A stretch of 64,000 nt of DNA from Gloeobacter kilaueensis JS1 (lineage in GTDB: Bacteria; Cyanobacteriota; Cyanobacteriia; Gloeobacterales; Gloeobacteraceae): assembly GCF_000484535.1 (NCBI RefSeq), contig NC_022600.1:2976001-3040000 (forward strand), read 5' to 3'. The translations under genes and the position numbers were made by a program. The notes beneath the pieces were generated by a model, which did not search any database, was not told where the DNA came from, and saw nothing but the letters and a program-made list of their open reading frames with translations. Positions 24,753 to 33,294 of this stretch are shown here, piece after piece; within the stretch, counting starts at the first letter, position 1; every line of letters begins with the position of its first letter.

Positions 24753-26564
24753 TTACACGAGGCCGTACTGGGCCACCTGCATCTGCCAGAGAGCAGCGTA
24801 CTTGCCGCCCCGCTGGAGCAACTGCTCGTGGTTACCTTCTTCTACAAGTGCGCCGCGATCGAGTACGAGGATGCGGTCGGCGAGGCGAGTGGAGGCGAGC
24901 CGGTGGGTGACGAGCAATGCCGTGCGGCCCCGGACCAGTTCTGCAAAATGCTGATAGATCTCAAATTCGCTTTTGGGATCGAGGGCGGCAGTCGGCTCAT
25001 CGAGGATAAGCAACTGAGCCTGTTCCCGCAAAAAGGCGCGGGCGAGGGCCAGCTTCTGCCACTCGCCGCCGGAAAGTTCGGTGCCGTCGAAGGGTTTGCC
25101 CAGGGGCGTGTCGAGGGTCTGGGGCAACTGGTCTATCAGCGTGTCTGCTCCGGCCCTGCGCACCGCCTGCTCGATGCGCCCGCGCTGCTGTAGAGCAGAG
25201 AGATCCGCCAGGGCAATATTCTCCCAGGCGGTGAGGGCGTAGCGGCCAAAGTCTTGAAAGATCGTCGCGACCTGGCTGCGCCAGCTTTCTAAATCGAGAT
25301 CTCTTAGATCTTCTCCGTCGATGTGGATGCTGCCCCGGCTTGGGTCGTAGAGTCTGGTGAGCAACTTGACGAGGGTCGTCTTTCCCGAGCCATTCTCACC
25401 CACCAGCGCCACCAGTTCGCCGGGCCGCAGGGTGAAGGATACTCCCATCAGTGCCTGCCGTCCGTCCGGGTAGCAAAAATCGACGCAATCGAAGACGATG
25501 CCCTGGGCGATCGGACTGGGAATGGCTCTACCCGGTGTGCGGATGGGCAGCGTCGGCTGCACCTGCAAAAAAGCAAAGAAGCGCTCCAGGTAGAGCAGGC
25601 AGTCGTAGAGCATCGTCGAGTGGTGAACCAGTTCCGAAAAACTGTACTGGAGCCCACCCAGCGCCTGCACAAATAGCAGGACGCTGCCCAGGCTGAAGCG
25701 CCCAGCGATGGCCAGGGAGACGACCGTGTAGAAAGCGAGGCCATTACCGACAATGCTGAGCAAAGCTGCTCCCGCCGACCAGGCAGCCTGTCTGTTGCGA
25801 AGCCCGCCCATCGTCCGGTGCAACTGCCGGAAAGCAACGAGGTAGCGCTCGATAAAAAAGCTGCCCAGGCTAAAAAGCCGCACTTCCTTGGCCCAGGTAT
25901 CGGTCAGCATCAACGCGCTGTAGTACTGCATCCGCCTCGCTTCCGGGCTGCTCCAGAGGGTGCCGTTCCAGACCTGCTGCTGAAGCCGGTAGCCCAGATA
26001 AATTTGCGGCAGTGCTGTCACCAGGATGAGCAGGGCAAGCCACAGACTGGCCTGAGCCAGCAAAGACAGCATCGCAAGCAGCGTCACCAGCCCGCGAGCG
26101 GCATTGGCAGCGAACAGCAGCAGGTTGAGCGGTCTGTAGGCTGCCTGCTGCTGCAAAATCTGCAACTCGTCGTAGTAACGGGTGTCCTCGAAGCGGCTCA
26201 GATCCGGGAACTGCTCGGCCTTGCGCATCAAAAGAACATTCATCCGGGCGGTGAGCTTTTCTCCGAGGTTCCCCTGCAGCGCCTCTGCCCAGGGCTGCAG
26301 CAGCGTCTCCATCGCCAGAGCCCCTATCCAGAGGGCAATGAGCCGGGTCAGCAGAGCGCTGTCGAGGGGCTGTCCGTGGACCAGAGCGACCGAGAGCGCG
26401 TCCACGACCTGCTTGATAAGCCAGATCCCCACAGCGGGCGAGAGTCCCTGCAGCAGCAGCGCTGCCGCCAGAAAAGTACTCTCAGCAGCAGAAGTGTCCC
26501 AGAGCACCGCCAGCGATTGCCGGAGCGTCTGCAGGCGAACAACGATTCCGGCAATGTTTGTCAT
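24753..26564 (-). CDS. ABC exporter, fused membrane and ATPase domains
   Basis: 603 residues with an N-terminal exporter domain and an ATPase domain: GENGSGKTTLVKLL, LSGGEWQKLALARAFL, LLILDEPTAALD, LVTHRLASTRL. It has the same architecture as the exporter at 8431-10233, and the stretches GENGSGKTTLVKLL and RLYDPS are shared, so it may be a peptide or lipid exporter of that group. Searching 400 bases upstream on the same strand I found no leader-like small peptide. The substrate is unknown. It is followed by the Clp-N gene. Confidence 0.85.
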   Translation of the reverse strand: MTNIAGIVVRLQTLRQSLAVLWDTSAAESTFLAAALLLQGLSPAVGIWLIKQVVDALSVALVHGQPLDSALLTRLIALWIGALAMETLLQPWAEALQGNLGEKLTARMNVLLMRKAEQFPDLSRFEDTRYYDELQILQQQAAYRPLNLLLFAANAARGLVTLLAMLSLLAQASLWLALLILVTALPQIYLGYRLQQQVWNGTLWSSPEARRMQYYSALMLTDTWAKEVRLFSLGSFFIERYLVAFRQLHRTMGGLRNRQAAWSAGAALLSIVGNGLAFYTVVSLAIAGRFSLGSVLLFVQALGGLQYSFSELVHHSTMLYDCLLYLERFFAFLQVQPTLPIRTPGRAIPSPIAQGIVFDCVDFCYPDGRQALMGVSFTLRPGELVALVGENGSGKTTLVKLLTRLYDPSRGSIHIDGEDLRDLDLESWRSQVATIFQDFGRYALTAWENIALADLSALQQRGRIEQAVRRAGADTLIDQLPQTLDTPLGKPFDGTELSGGEWQKLALARAFLREQAQLLILDEPTAALDPKSEFEIYQHFAELVRGRTALLVTHRLASTRLADRILVLDRGALVEEGNHEQLLQRGGKYAALWQMQVAQYGLV

Positions 26565-26890
26565 GGCTCTTACGAAAAATATAGAAGGGGAAATAGACTA
26601 CGGTACTTGAAACAGGGTGCAACAAAATCCGCCTGCGTTTCGATTCGGAGCGAAGCTCTGGCAACTTTAGCAAGAAGACCAGAGTAGCGACCAGCCTGCC
26701 TGTTCAATTTAGAGCGGATGCGCTTGCCCCGCTGGAGAAAGAGGTTCACCCGCGAACTTGCCTTGCTATCATCATGGACGAGCATTCCACAGAGCAACGA
26801 TGGTCCAGTCGCGCCTGCCCACGGCTCACTAACTGCCTGACCAGCCACTGAGCGACGATCGAGGTGATAAGACTTGTTGTACTGGACGCA
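26565..26890. other. Intergenic region, no gene seen
   Basis: About 325 bases between the ABC exporter start and the stop of the TPR-GT9 gene, both on the minus strand. Short open frames exist on the minus strand (26570-26848) but lack a leader-like motif, a convincing ribosome-binding site and recognisable similarity. Presumed promoter of the exporter. Confidence 0.4.
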
Positions 26891-28537
26891 TCAGCGGGGG
26901 ATGGAACCGTCCTGCATGGCGGCGATCACCTGGGCAACCACAGCGGACCAGTCGCCGGGAGTCGGTTGGCGAAACAGGCGCGCCGCAGGGTACCAGGGGC
27001 TGTCGCTGCGGGCAGCAAGCCAGCGCCAGTCCGCCAGGTGGGGCAGCAAAATCCAGACGGGTTTACTCAGCGCCCCGGCCAGGTGGGCTACCGCTGTATC
27101 GACAGTGATCACCAGATCGAGTTTGTCAATCGCCCAGGCGGTGTCGCCGAAATCCTGAAAGTGCGAACCCAGATCCACGATGCGTTCGCGATAAGGTTCC
27201 AGTTCGCCCAGGCGCTCACCCTTGTAGAGCGAGAAGAACTGAATATTTGCCAGCGCCAGCAACGGCTCGAAGTGCTTGAGGGCGCAGTAGCGCTCGCTAT
27301 TGTTGAGGGCGTTACCCAGTTCGCTGAAGTGCCGGGGAGTAAAGAGCTTGGGCGACCAGACCAGGCCCACCTTGAGGGCACCGCGTTTGGCAGTAAGTTG
27401 CTGCTGCAGTTGGGCGCTCAGCCCACAGGTTGCCGGAACCTCCAGGTACGGCCCTGGGGCTGGTATGGTCTTAAGCTCGGTTCGACATAAATAAGGTAAG
27501 CTCATCAGCGGCGCGTGCAGATCAAAAAGCGGCAGCGGACCCTGCGGATCGATCAAAGAAGCGATCTCCGGGCGACCCGCGAGCAGCGGATAGAGGGCAA
27601 TCGGACCCCGAAACAGTACCCGCGCTCCCCTGGCCCTGAGCAGAGCGGCGTAGCGGATGAACTGGATCGTATCGCCCAGCCCCTGCTCCGCCCAGAGCAA
27701 GATCGTCCTGCCGCTCGGATCGCTGCCGTCCCAGCGCGGCTGAGCGAATCCTGGATCGACGCCGGCAAAACTTGCCAGACGCCAGCGCCATTCGTACTCT
27801 ATCCAGCCGGGCTTGAACTGCCCCAACTGCAGGAGCACCAGGGCCAGATTGTAGTGGGCCTCAGCAAAATTCGGCTGCAGCGCCAGCGCCTGCCGGTAGT
27901 GGGCGGCGGCCTCCCACGCTTTTCCCCACCGCCGGTAGACCGCACCGAGGTTGTTATGGGCGGCAGGGAGATCGGGCCGGAGGAGCACCGCCTGCAGGCA
28001 ACTGGCTTCCGCCTCCGCCAGTTTGCCCTCTTCCATCAGCAGATTGCCCAGATAACTGTGGGCCTCGGCATAAGCGGGAGCCCGCTGTATTGCCTGCCGG
28101 TAATGGGTAGCAGCCTCTTCCAGCTGCAGTTCGCCCGCCAGCAGATTCGCGAGGTTGCAATGGGCCTGGATCAGGGCGGGGTCGAGTTGCAAGGCCCGGC
28201 GGTAGCTCGCCATCGCCGCCTGGGTCTGGCCCCTTCCGGCAAGCAGGGCTCCCAGGTTGGAGTGGATAGCGGCATTGTCCGGCTGGATGAGCGCTGCCCG
28301 GCCCACAAGTTGCAGTGCCCCCTCGCTGTTGCCCGACTGGTGCAGGATGAGGCCCAGGGCGTGCAGCGCCTCCGGCTGATCGGGCCAGCGCTGGAGAATC
28401 TGCTGGTAAAGGTGAGCGGCAGGCTGAAACTGACTCTGCTGGGCCAGGGCGGCAGCCTGTTGCAACAGGGCGGCAAGGCCCGGTACGGGCTGGGACGACG
28501 GTCGCTTGTTGGAGGGGTGCCTGGATTTTTTGGCCAT
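26891..28537 (-). CDS. TPR protein with GT9-like C-terminal domain
   Basis: 548 residues. Residues 20-260 form about seven tetratricopeptide repeats (for example AIHSNLGALLAGRGQTQAAMASYRRALQLDP). The C-terminal 270 residues resemble the heptosyltransferase/GT9 fold: WDGSDPSGRTILLWAEQGLGDTIQFIRYAALL, GLVWSPK, and LDLVITVDTAVAHLAGALSKPVWILLPHLADWRW. This domain pairing is common in bacteria; sugar transfer to a protein or glycan is inferred. ATG 28537 (MAKKSRHPSNKRP) has AAAGGGC upstream. It is divergent from the TPR-GT41 gene. Confidence 0.85.
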   Translation of the reverse strand: MAKKSRHPSNKRPSSQPVPGLAALLQQAAALAQQSQFQPAAHLYQQILQRWPDQPEALHALGLILHQSGNSEGALQLVGRAALIQPDNAAIHSNLGALLAGRGQTQAAMASYRRALQLDPALIQAHCNLANLLAGELQLEEAATHYRQAIQRAPAYAEAHSYLGNLLMEEGKLAEAEASCLQAVLLRPDLPAAHNNLGAVYRRWGKAWEAAAHYRQALALQPNFAEAHYNLALVLLQLGQFKPGWIEYEWRWRLASFAGVDPGFAQPRWDGSDPSGRTILLWAEQGLGDTIQFIRYAALLRARGARVLFRGPIALYPLLAGRPEIASLIDPQGPLPLFDLHAPLMSLPYLCRTELKTIPAPGPYLEVPATCGLSAQLQQQLTAKRGALKVGLVWSPKLFTPRHFSELGNALNNSERYCALKHFEPLLALANIQFFSLYKGERLGELEPYRERIVDLGSHFQDFGDTAWAIDKLDLVITVDTAVAHLAGALSKPVWILLPHLADWRWLAARSDSPWYPAARLFRQPTPGDWSAVVAQVIAAMQDGSIPR

Positions 28538-28683
28538 TGCCCTTTTTGCTCCGCCGTAGCCGCCAGCGAATTGTCTCCTCCGCAGGCGGCAACTGTCAAA
28601 CCGGCTGATGTATCGCAGCCGTCTGGCGCGCTGGGAGCCCATAGGCTAGACTGCCTGAGCTTTTTGGGGCTGAAGCGGACAAG

Positions 28684-30603
28684 ATGGGTGGAGCCAGGGG
28701 ATTTGGTAAGCGGCCTGGTGAGAAGACCGGCAAGTACCCGGCCCCGGTGCGCCAGGCGCTTGCAGCGGCGGCCCGCGAACTGGCTGCCGGGCGATGGCTC
28801 GAAGCGGGCGATCACTATCACCGGATTCTGGAGTCGCTGCAACCGGATTGTCCGGAGGCGCTGGCGGGTCTGGGGGGCGTGCTGTTGCAACTAGAAAAAT
28901 ACGCGGCAGCGGCGCACCTGCTGGAGCGGGCTGTGGCGCTGCAACCCGGCGACGGTGAGACCCATCGCCAGTTGGGCACGGCGCTCATCAAACTGTCCCG
29001 ACCGCAGGAGGCGGCTACGCACTTTGAGCAGGCGATCGCTCTTTCTCCCACTTCCGCTCCCGCCCACAACGGCCTCGCCCTGGCGCTGCAGGCTCTGGGC
29101 AACAGCGAGCAGGCGGCGGTGCATTTTCGAGAGGCCATGGCCCTCAACCCCGACTGGATCGAGCCGCCCTACCACCTGGGCTGGATCTTGCTCAACCAGG
29201 GACAGCTCGAAGCGGCGGGCCGCTGCTATGAAACGGTTCTCGCTGCCAGGCCGGATCTGGCCGGTGCCCATACCTGCCTGGGCATCGTCCGCCAGAACCA
29301 GGGAGAAGCAGAGTCGGCCCTGGTCCACTACCGCCGCGCCCTCGAACTGGCTCCCGACGCCGCCACCCACACCTGCCTGCTCCTCTCGCTGCAGTACCGG
29401 GACGATCTTGCCCCGGAGCAGTGGTGCGCTGCCCTCGCCGATTTTGCCCACTTCTGCCGGACGATCGAGCGGGAGGAAGCGCCTCCGAATGTGCCCGATC
29501 CCGATAGACGCCTGCGCATCGGCTATCTTGGCCCCGACTTTCGCACCCACTCCTGCGCCTGGTTTATCGAGCCGCTGCTCGCAGCCCACGACCGGCAAGC
29601 CTTCGAGATCTTCTGCTACGCGGACGTGCTCGTGCCCGACGCCGTTACGGCCCGCCTGCAAAAGCTGGTCCTCCACTGGCGGCCCACCGCCGGGGAGCCG
29701 GATGAAGCGGTCGCCCGGCAGATCCGCTCCGACCGGATCGATATTCTGGTGGACCTGGCGGGCCACACCTCCGGCAACCGCCTGACGCTCTTTGCCCGCA
29801 AAGTCGCTCCCCTGCAGGTGAGCTGGCTCGGTTTTCCCGGCAGCACGGGGCTTTCGGCGATCGACTATCGCCTCTCAGATCGCTGGCTCTCACCGCCCGA
29901 GACGCCGGAATTTTTTGCAGAAGCGCTCTGGAACCTGGAGCGGCCCGTCCACTGCTACCGGCCCCATCCCCAGGCACCGGTGGCGGGTGCCCTGCCGGCC
30001 CTCACCCTGGGCAGGATTACCTTCGGCTCGTTCAACAAGATCACAAAGATCGCCCCGGCCACCGTCGAGCTTTGGGCAGCGGTCCTCACTGCACTTCCCA
30101 CCAGCCGCCTGATGCTAAAGACGCTGCAGGCGGGCGAACCGGCTGCCCGCCAGCGCCTGGAAGCCGCCTTTATTCGCCACGGCATCGAGCCTGGGCGGAT
30201 TTTTTGGCTTGAGACGCTGCCGGACCCGCTCGATCACCTCGCCTGCTACCAACAGATCGACATCGCCCTCGACACCTACCCGTATAACGGTGCGACGACG
30301 ACCCTCGAAGCGCTCTGGATGGGTGTACCGGTGATCTCGCTGGTAGGCGAGCGCACCGCTTCGCGCTACGGGCTTTCTTTGTTGAGTGCCCTCGGCCTGC
30401 AGTCCCTGGCGGCGGCGACGCCGGAAGAATTTGTCCAAGCTGCCCTTGGGCTTGCAACCGACCTGGAGAAATTGTGTAAACTGCGCAACGCGCTTAGAGG
30501 ACGAATGCAGGCTTCTGTGCTGTGCGACGAAGCCAATTTTGCCCAGGCCGTCGAATCGGCTTTTCGCCAGATGTGGCGGCTCTGGTGCAAGCGCCGGTCC
30601 TAG
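28684..30603 (+). CDS. TPR protein with GT41 (O-GlcNAc transferase-like) domain
   Basis: 639 residues. About six TPRs (residues 20-235) precede a GT41/SPINDLY-type catalytic region: LRIGYLGPDFRTHSCAWFIEPLL, DILVDLAGHTSGNRLTLFARKVAPLQVSWLGFPGSTG, ITFGSFNKITKIAP, DIALDTYPYNGATTTLEALWMGVPVISLVGERTASRYGLSLL. The histidine in DLAGHT and the lysine in NKITK are the expected active-site positions. The family transfers GlcNAc or another sugar to Ser/Thr of proteins. With four neighbouring TPR-GT9 genes it suggests a protein or surface glycosylation locus. It overlaps the convergent PadR gene by 4 bases. Confidence 0.9.
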   Translation: MGGARGFGKRPGEKTGKYPAPVRQALAAAARELAAGRWLEAGDHYHRILESLQPDCPEALAGLGGVLLQLEKYAAAAHLLERAVALQPGDGETHRQLGTALIKLSRPQEAATHFEQAIALSPTSAPAHNGLALALQALGNSEQAAVHFREAMALNPDWIEPPYHLGWILLNQGQLEAAGRCYETVLAARPDLAGAHTCLGIVRQNQGEAESALVHYRRALELAPDAATHTCLLLSLQYRDDLAPEQWCAALADFAHFCRTIEREEAPPNVPDPDRRLRIGYLGPDFRTHSCAWFIEPLLAAHDRQAFEIFCYADVLVPDAVTARLQKLVLHWRPTAGEPDEAVARQIRSDRIDILVDLAGHTSGNRLTLFARKVAPLQVSWLGFPGSTGLSAIDYRLSDRWLSPPETPEFFAEALWNLERPVHCYRPHPQAPVAGALPALTLGRITFGSFNKITKIAPATVELWAAVLTALPTSRLMLKTLQAGEPAARQRLEAAFIRHGIEPGRIFWLETLPDPLDHLACYQQIDIALDTYPYNGATTTLEALWMGVPVISLVGERTASRYGLSLLSALGLQSLAAATPEEFVQAALGLATDLEKLCKLRNALRGRMQASVLCDEANFAQAVESAFRQMWRLWCKRRS

Positions 30604-30938
30604 TTTGCCTGTGCTTTGATCCAGGCGGCAAACTGCTGCCGCCGCAACTCGCGCCAGGCCAGGTAGTCTTTGCCCCGCTCGCTCAACCGATAGTAGCGGC
30701 GCAACTGGGGATTGTCCGGTGTGTCAGGATCGGCTGCCCACCAGGATTCGAGCAATTCTTTTTTTTCGAGGCGCTGCAGAGTGTTGTAGAGCGAGCCGGG
30801 CCGGACGACGATTTCACCGTTGGACGCCTCTTCGAGGGCGCGCTTGATCTGCAGACCAAACAGATCCTGGCCCTGCAGGATGAGCAGGTAGTCCTCTTCG
30901 AGGGCGGTCAGATTCGGAAAGGATGAGGAGAGAGCCAT
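30600..30938 (-). CDS. PadR-family transcriptional regulator
   Basis: 112 residues with the PadR winged-helix pattern: LTALEEDYLLILQGQDLFGLQIKRAL, VVRPGSLYNTLQRLEKKELLESWW, RRYYRLSERGKDYL. It is a small PadR lacking the long C-terminal dimerisation helix of the larger subgroup. The effector and target are unknown. Its 3' end overlaps that of the TPR-GT41 gene by 4 bases; the next minus-strand gene (TPR-GT9) ends 30 bases upstream of its start. Confidence 0.88.
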   Translation of the reverse strand: MALSSSFPNLTALEEDYLLILQGQDLFGLQIKRALEEASNGEIVVRPGSLYNTLQRLEKKELLESWWAADPDTPDNPQLRRYYRLSERGKDYLAWRELRRQQFAAWIKAQAN

Positions 30939-30968
30939 ACTCGCATCGGAAGGCGGGTCTCCCTCAGC

Positions 30969-32711
30969 TTACCGTCTGCAGAAAGCCGTAAGCGCTGCGA
31001 CTACCTGGGCAATTGCTCCCTGCCAGTTGCCGGGGACGGGCTGGCGAAAAAGACGCGCCGTGGGGTACCAGGGACTGTCGGTGCGGTCTAAAAGCCAGCG
31101 CCAGTCCGGCACATAAGAAAGCACGATCCAGACCGGTTTGCCCATCGCCCCGGCCAGGTGGGCGACGGACGTATCGACGGCAATGACCAGATCGAGTTTG
31201 TCGATGGCCCAGGCCGTATCGGCAAAGTCCGTAAAATGCGAGCCTAAGTCCGTCACCCGGTCCTGGTACGCTGCCAGTTCGCTTATCTGTTCGCCCTTGT
31301 AGAGCGAGAAGAAGCGCGCTTGCTCGCTATCGAGAAGTGGCTCGAAGAGTGCAAGCGCAAAGGAGCGCTTGCGCCGTCCGTGGGGACCGGCGGACCAGAC
31401 CAGGCCAATCTTGCAACGGTTGTCGGTGGTCAGAAGCGGTGCGAAGCGATCGGCCTTGGGGGGGGGAGCTGTCGGCGGACCTATATAAGGAATGGCGGCG
31501 GGCACCGTTTCGCTGGTGGTGCCCAACCGGTAGGGCAGGCTCATCAGCGGCGCATGGACAGCAAAAGCCGGCAACACCTCGCCTTCGGCGTAAACTGCGT
31601 CGATGCCCGGAACCCGTGCCAGAAGGGATTTGAGGGGCGGCTGGCACTCGACGATCACCTTTGCCCCCTGTCTGTGCAACAGCGCCGCGTAGCGCACGAA
31701 CTGCAGCGTATCCCCCAGTCCCGCCTCCGGGTAGAGCAAGATCGTCTGCCCCGCCAGGTCGCTGCCGTCCCAGGCTGGGGGCGGCGAGGGCCGGAGGGTC
31801 CGGTTGGGCAGCCGCCAGCGCCACTCGTGCTCGGCAAAGCCCGCCGCCAGATCGCCTTTAAGCAGGCGCAGGCAGGCGCGGTTGCAGTGGGCCTGGGCGT
31901 CATTCGGATCGAGGGCGAGGGCGTGCTCGTAGCATTCGAGCGCTTCGGCGAAGCGGCCCTGCTCGGCCAGGGCGTAGCCCAGATCGTTGTGGGCCTTGGC
32001 CAGTTTCGGATCGAGGGTAAGGGCGAGGCGGCAGGCCGCTTCGGCTTCGGCGAGCTGCCCCTGCCTGACGAGCACACTGCCCAGCCCCGTGTGGGCTCTG
32101 GCCAGATTGGGTCTGAGGGCAATGGCCCGGCGCATACACGCCCCGGCCTCGGCGTGCAGGTCCTCCGCCAGCAGGGGTTCTAATTCTGCCCAGCTAAGCA
32201 ATACACCGGCAAGATTGTAGTGCCCCTCCGCCGCCTCGGGCCTGAGAGCGATGGTTTGCCTGAGACTCGCCGCCGCCTCGGCGAAGCGATTCTGTCCCAT
32301 CAGTACAAGGCCCAGGTTGGAGTGGGCTTCGGCCAGGTCGGGCTTGAGAGCAATCGCCTGCCGAAAACTCGCCTCCGCCGGCACTGGCTGACGTTGCTGG
32401 ACAAAGGCGTTAGCGAGCATGTAGTGGCCCTCGGCCCAATCCGGTTGCAGCGCCGTCACGCGGGCGAGCAACTGGCCTGCCAGGCCCGGCTGGTTTGAGC
32501 GGATCAGCACGACAGCGAAGTGAAAGAGTGCTTCTATCTCGTCTGGCTGGGCCTGCAGCACCTGCTGGTAGAGCGTGCCCGCCTGCTGCAACTGGCCTGA
32601 TTGCATAAACTGCCGGGCCTGATCGAGGGTGCGGCGCAGGGAAGATGGCTGGGCGGAGCGGCCCCCTGCTTTCGAGCGCGACGGCTTGCCGAAGCCCTTG
32701 GATGTGCCCAC
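30969..32711 (-). CDS. TPR protein with GT9-like C-terminal domain
   Basis: 580 residues from a GTG at 32711 with GGAGA seven bases upstream; an in-frame ATG at 32825 would add 38 residues of unlike composition. About seven TPRs are followed by the GT9-like region (WDGSDLAGQTILLYPEAGLGDTLQFVRYAALL, IGLVWSAGPHGRR, LDLVIAVDTSVAHLAGAMGKPVWIVL). It differs from its neighbours in a short RKRSF insertion. A candidate Pho box with TAAAAT at 15 bases lies 174 bases upstream, so phosphate-starvation control is possible. The PadR gene is next downstream. Confidence 0.84.
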   Translation of the reverse strand: MGTSKGFGKPSRSKAGGRSAQPSSLRRTLDQARQFMQSGQLQQAGTLYQQVLQAQPDEIEALFHFAVVLIRSNQPGLAGQLLARVTALQPDWAEGHYMLANAFVQQRQPVPAEASFRQAIALKPDLAEAHSNLGLVLMGQNRFAEAAASLRQTIALRPEAAEGHYNLAGVLLSWAELEPLLAEDLHAEAGACMRRAIALRPNLARAHTGLGSVLVRQGQLAEAEAACRLALTLDPKLAKAHNDLGYALAEQGRFAEALECYEHALALDPNDAQAHCNRACLRLLKGDLAAGFAEHEWRWRLPNRTLRPSPPPAWDGSDLAGQTILLYPEAGLGDTLQFVRYAALLHRQGAKVIVECQPPLKSLLARVPGIDAVYAEGEVLPAFAVHAPLMSLPYRLGTTSETVPAAIPYIGPPTAPPPKADRFAPLLTTDNRCKIGLVWSAGPHGRRKRSFALALFEPLLDSEQARFFSLYKGEQISELAAYQDRVTDLGSHFTDFADTAWAIDKLDLVIAVDTSVAHLAGAMGKPVWIVLSYVPDWRWLLDRTDSPWYPTARLFRQPVPGNWQGAIAQVVAALTAFCRR

Positions 32712-33294
32712 AATTCGTCTCCGGTAAAATTCTTTTGTAAGATTTAGCTGAGATGTCTCAATGTCGGGGGTGGATAAGAAAGCTTGAGGATACGGGTCAG
32801 AATCGTAACATTCATTACTTATCAAAGCAACTTCGGTGGCAATCGCTTCGGAAAAATATCTTCATTTTAGGTCGCAATAATCGAGTCCTAACGCTCCGTT
32901 AAACGTCCGTTAATCATGCCGGGTTACTGTGGTTCGTGGTAACAATGCAGTCCGACGTAGGAGATGACCTTCAAGGGATTTAGATAGTTCCCCCATTCTC
33001 TAAAAGGCTTGCCCTGCAGGCTTTTTATCGAGCAAAGCGTCACTTCCTGAAGGTATCGATTCAGTCAGGAAGCCCGAGCGGCCTGGCTGTGCAATCGATT
33101 CACCAAGTTCTTGAGCGAAACTTCGCATCTCCCATTATTGGGTTACGGCGGATGTTTCTGCGCGTCATCTTTTGCCGGTGCGTCCGCGCTCCTGCAAAGT
33201 TGACCAGATGGTGCTGCAAATTCTCCAGCGTTTGGGTCTGCCCACGTGACTTCTATCCTCTGTTCATGCAATTGCATCGACACTACGGAGCCAA
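32712..33294. other. Divergent intergenic region before the first surface-protein cassette
   Basis: About 580 bases. It contains the candidate Pho box (32885-32914) and the ribosome-binding site of the PstS-like gene (GGAG at 33287). I see no supported gene; an open frame at 33089-33298 has no recognisable similarity. Confidence 0.4.
32885..32914 (-). promoter_or_regulatory. Candidate Pho box upstream of the TPR-GT9 gene
   Basis: On the minus strand: ATTAACGG, TTTAACGG and GTTAGGAC separated by exactly 3 bases each (11-base period). Cyanobacterial Pho boxes are tandem 8-mers resembling YTTAAYYW with 3-base spacers. A TAAAAT at 32864-32869 follows after 15 bases. The orientation points to the gene at 30969-32711, not to the PstS-like gene on the other side. 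Confidence 0.45.
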
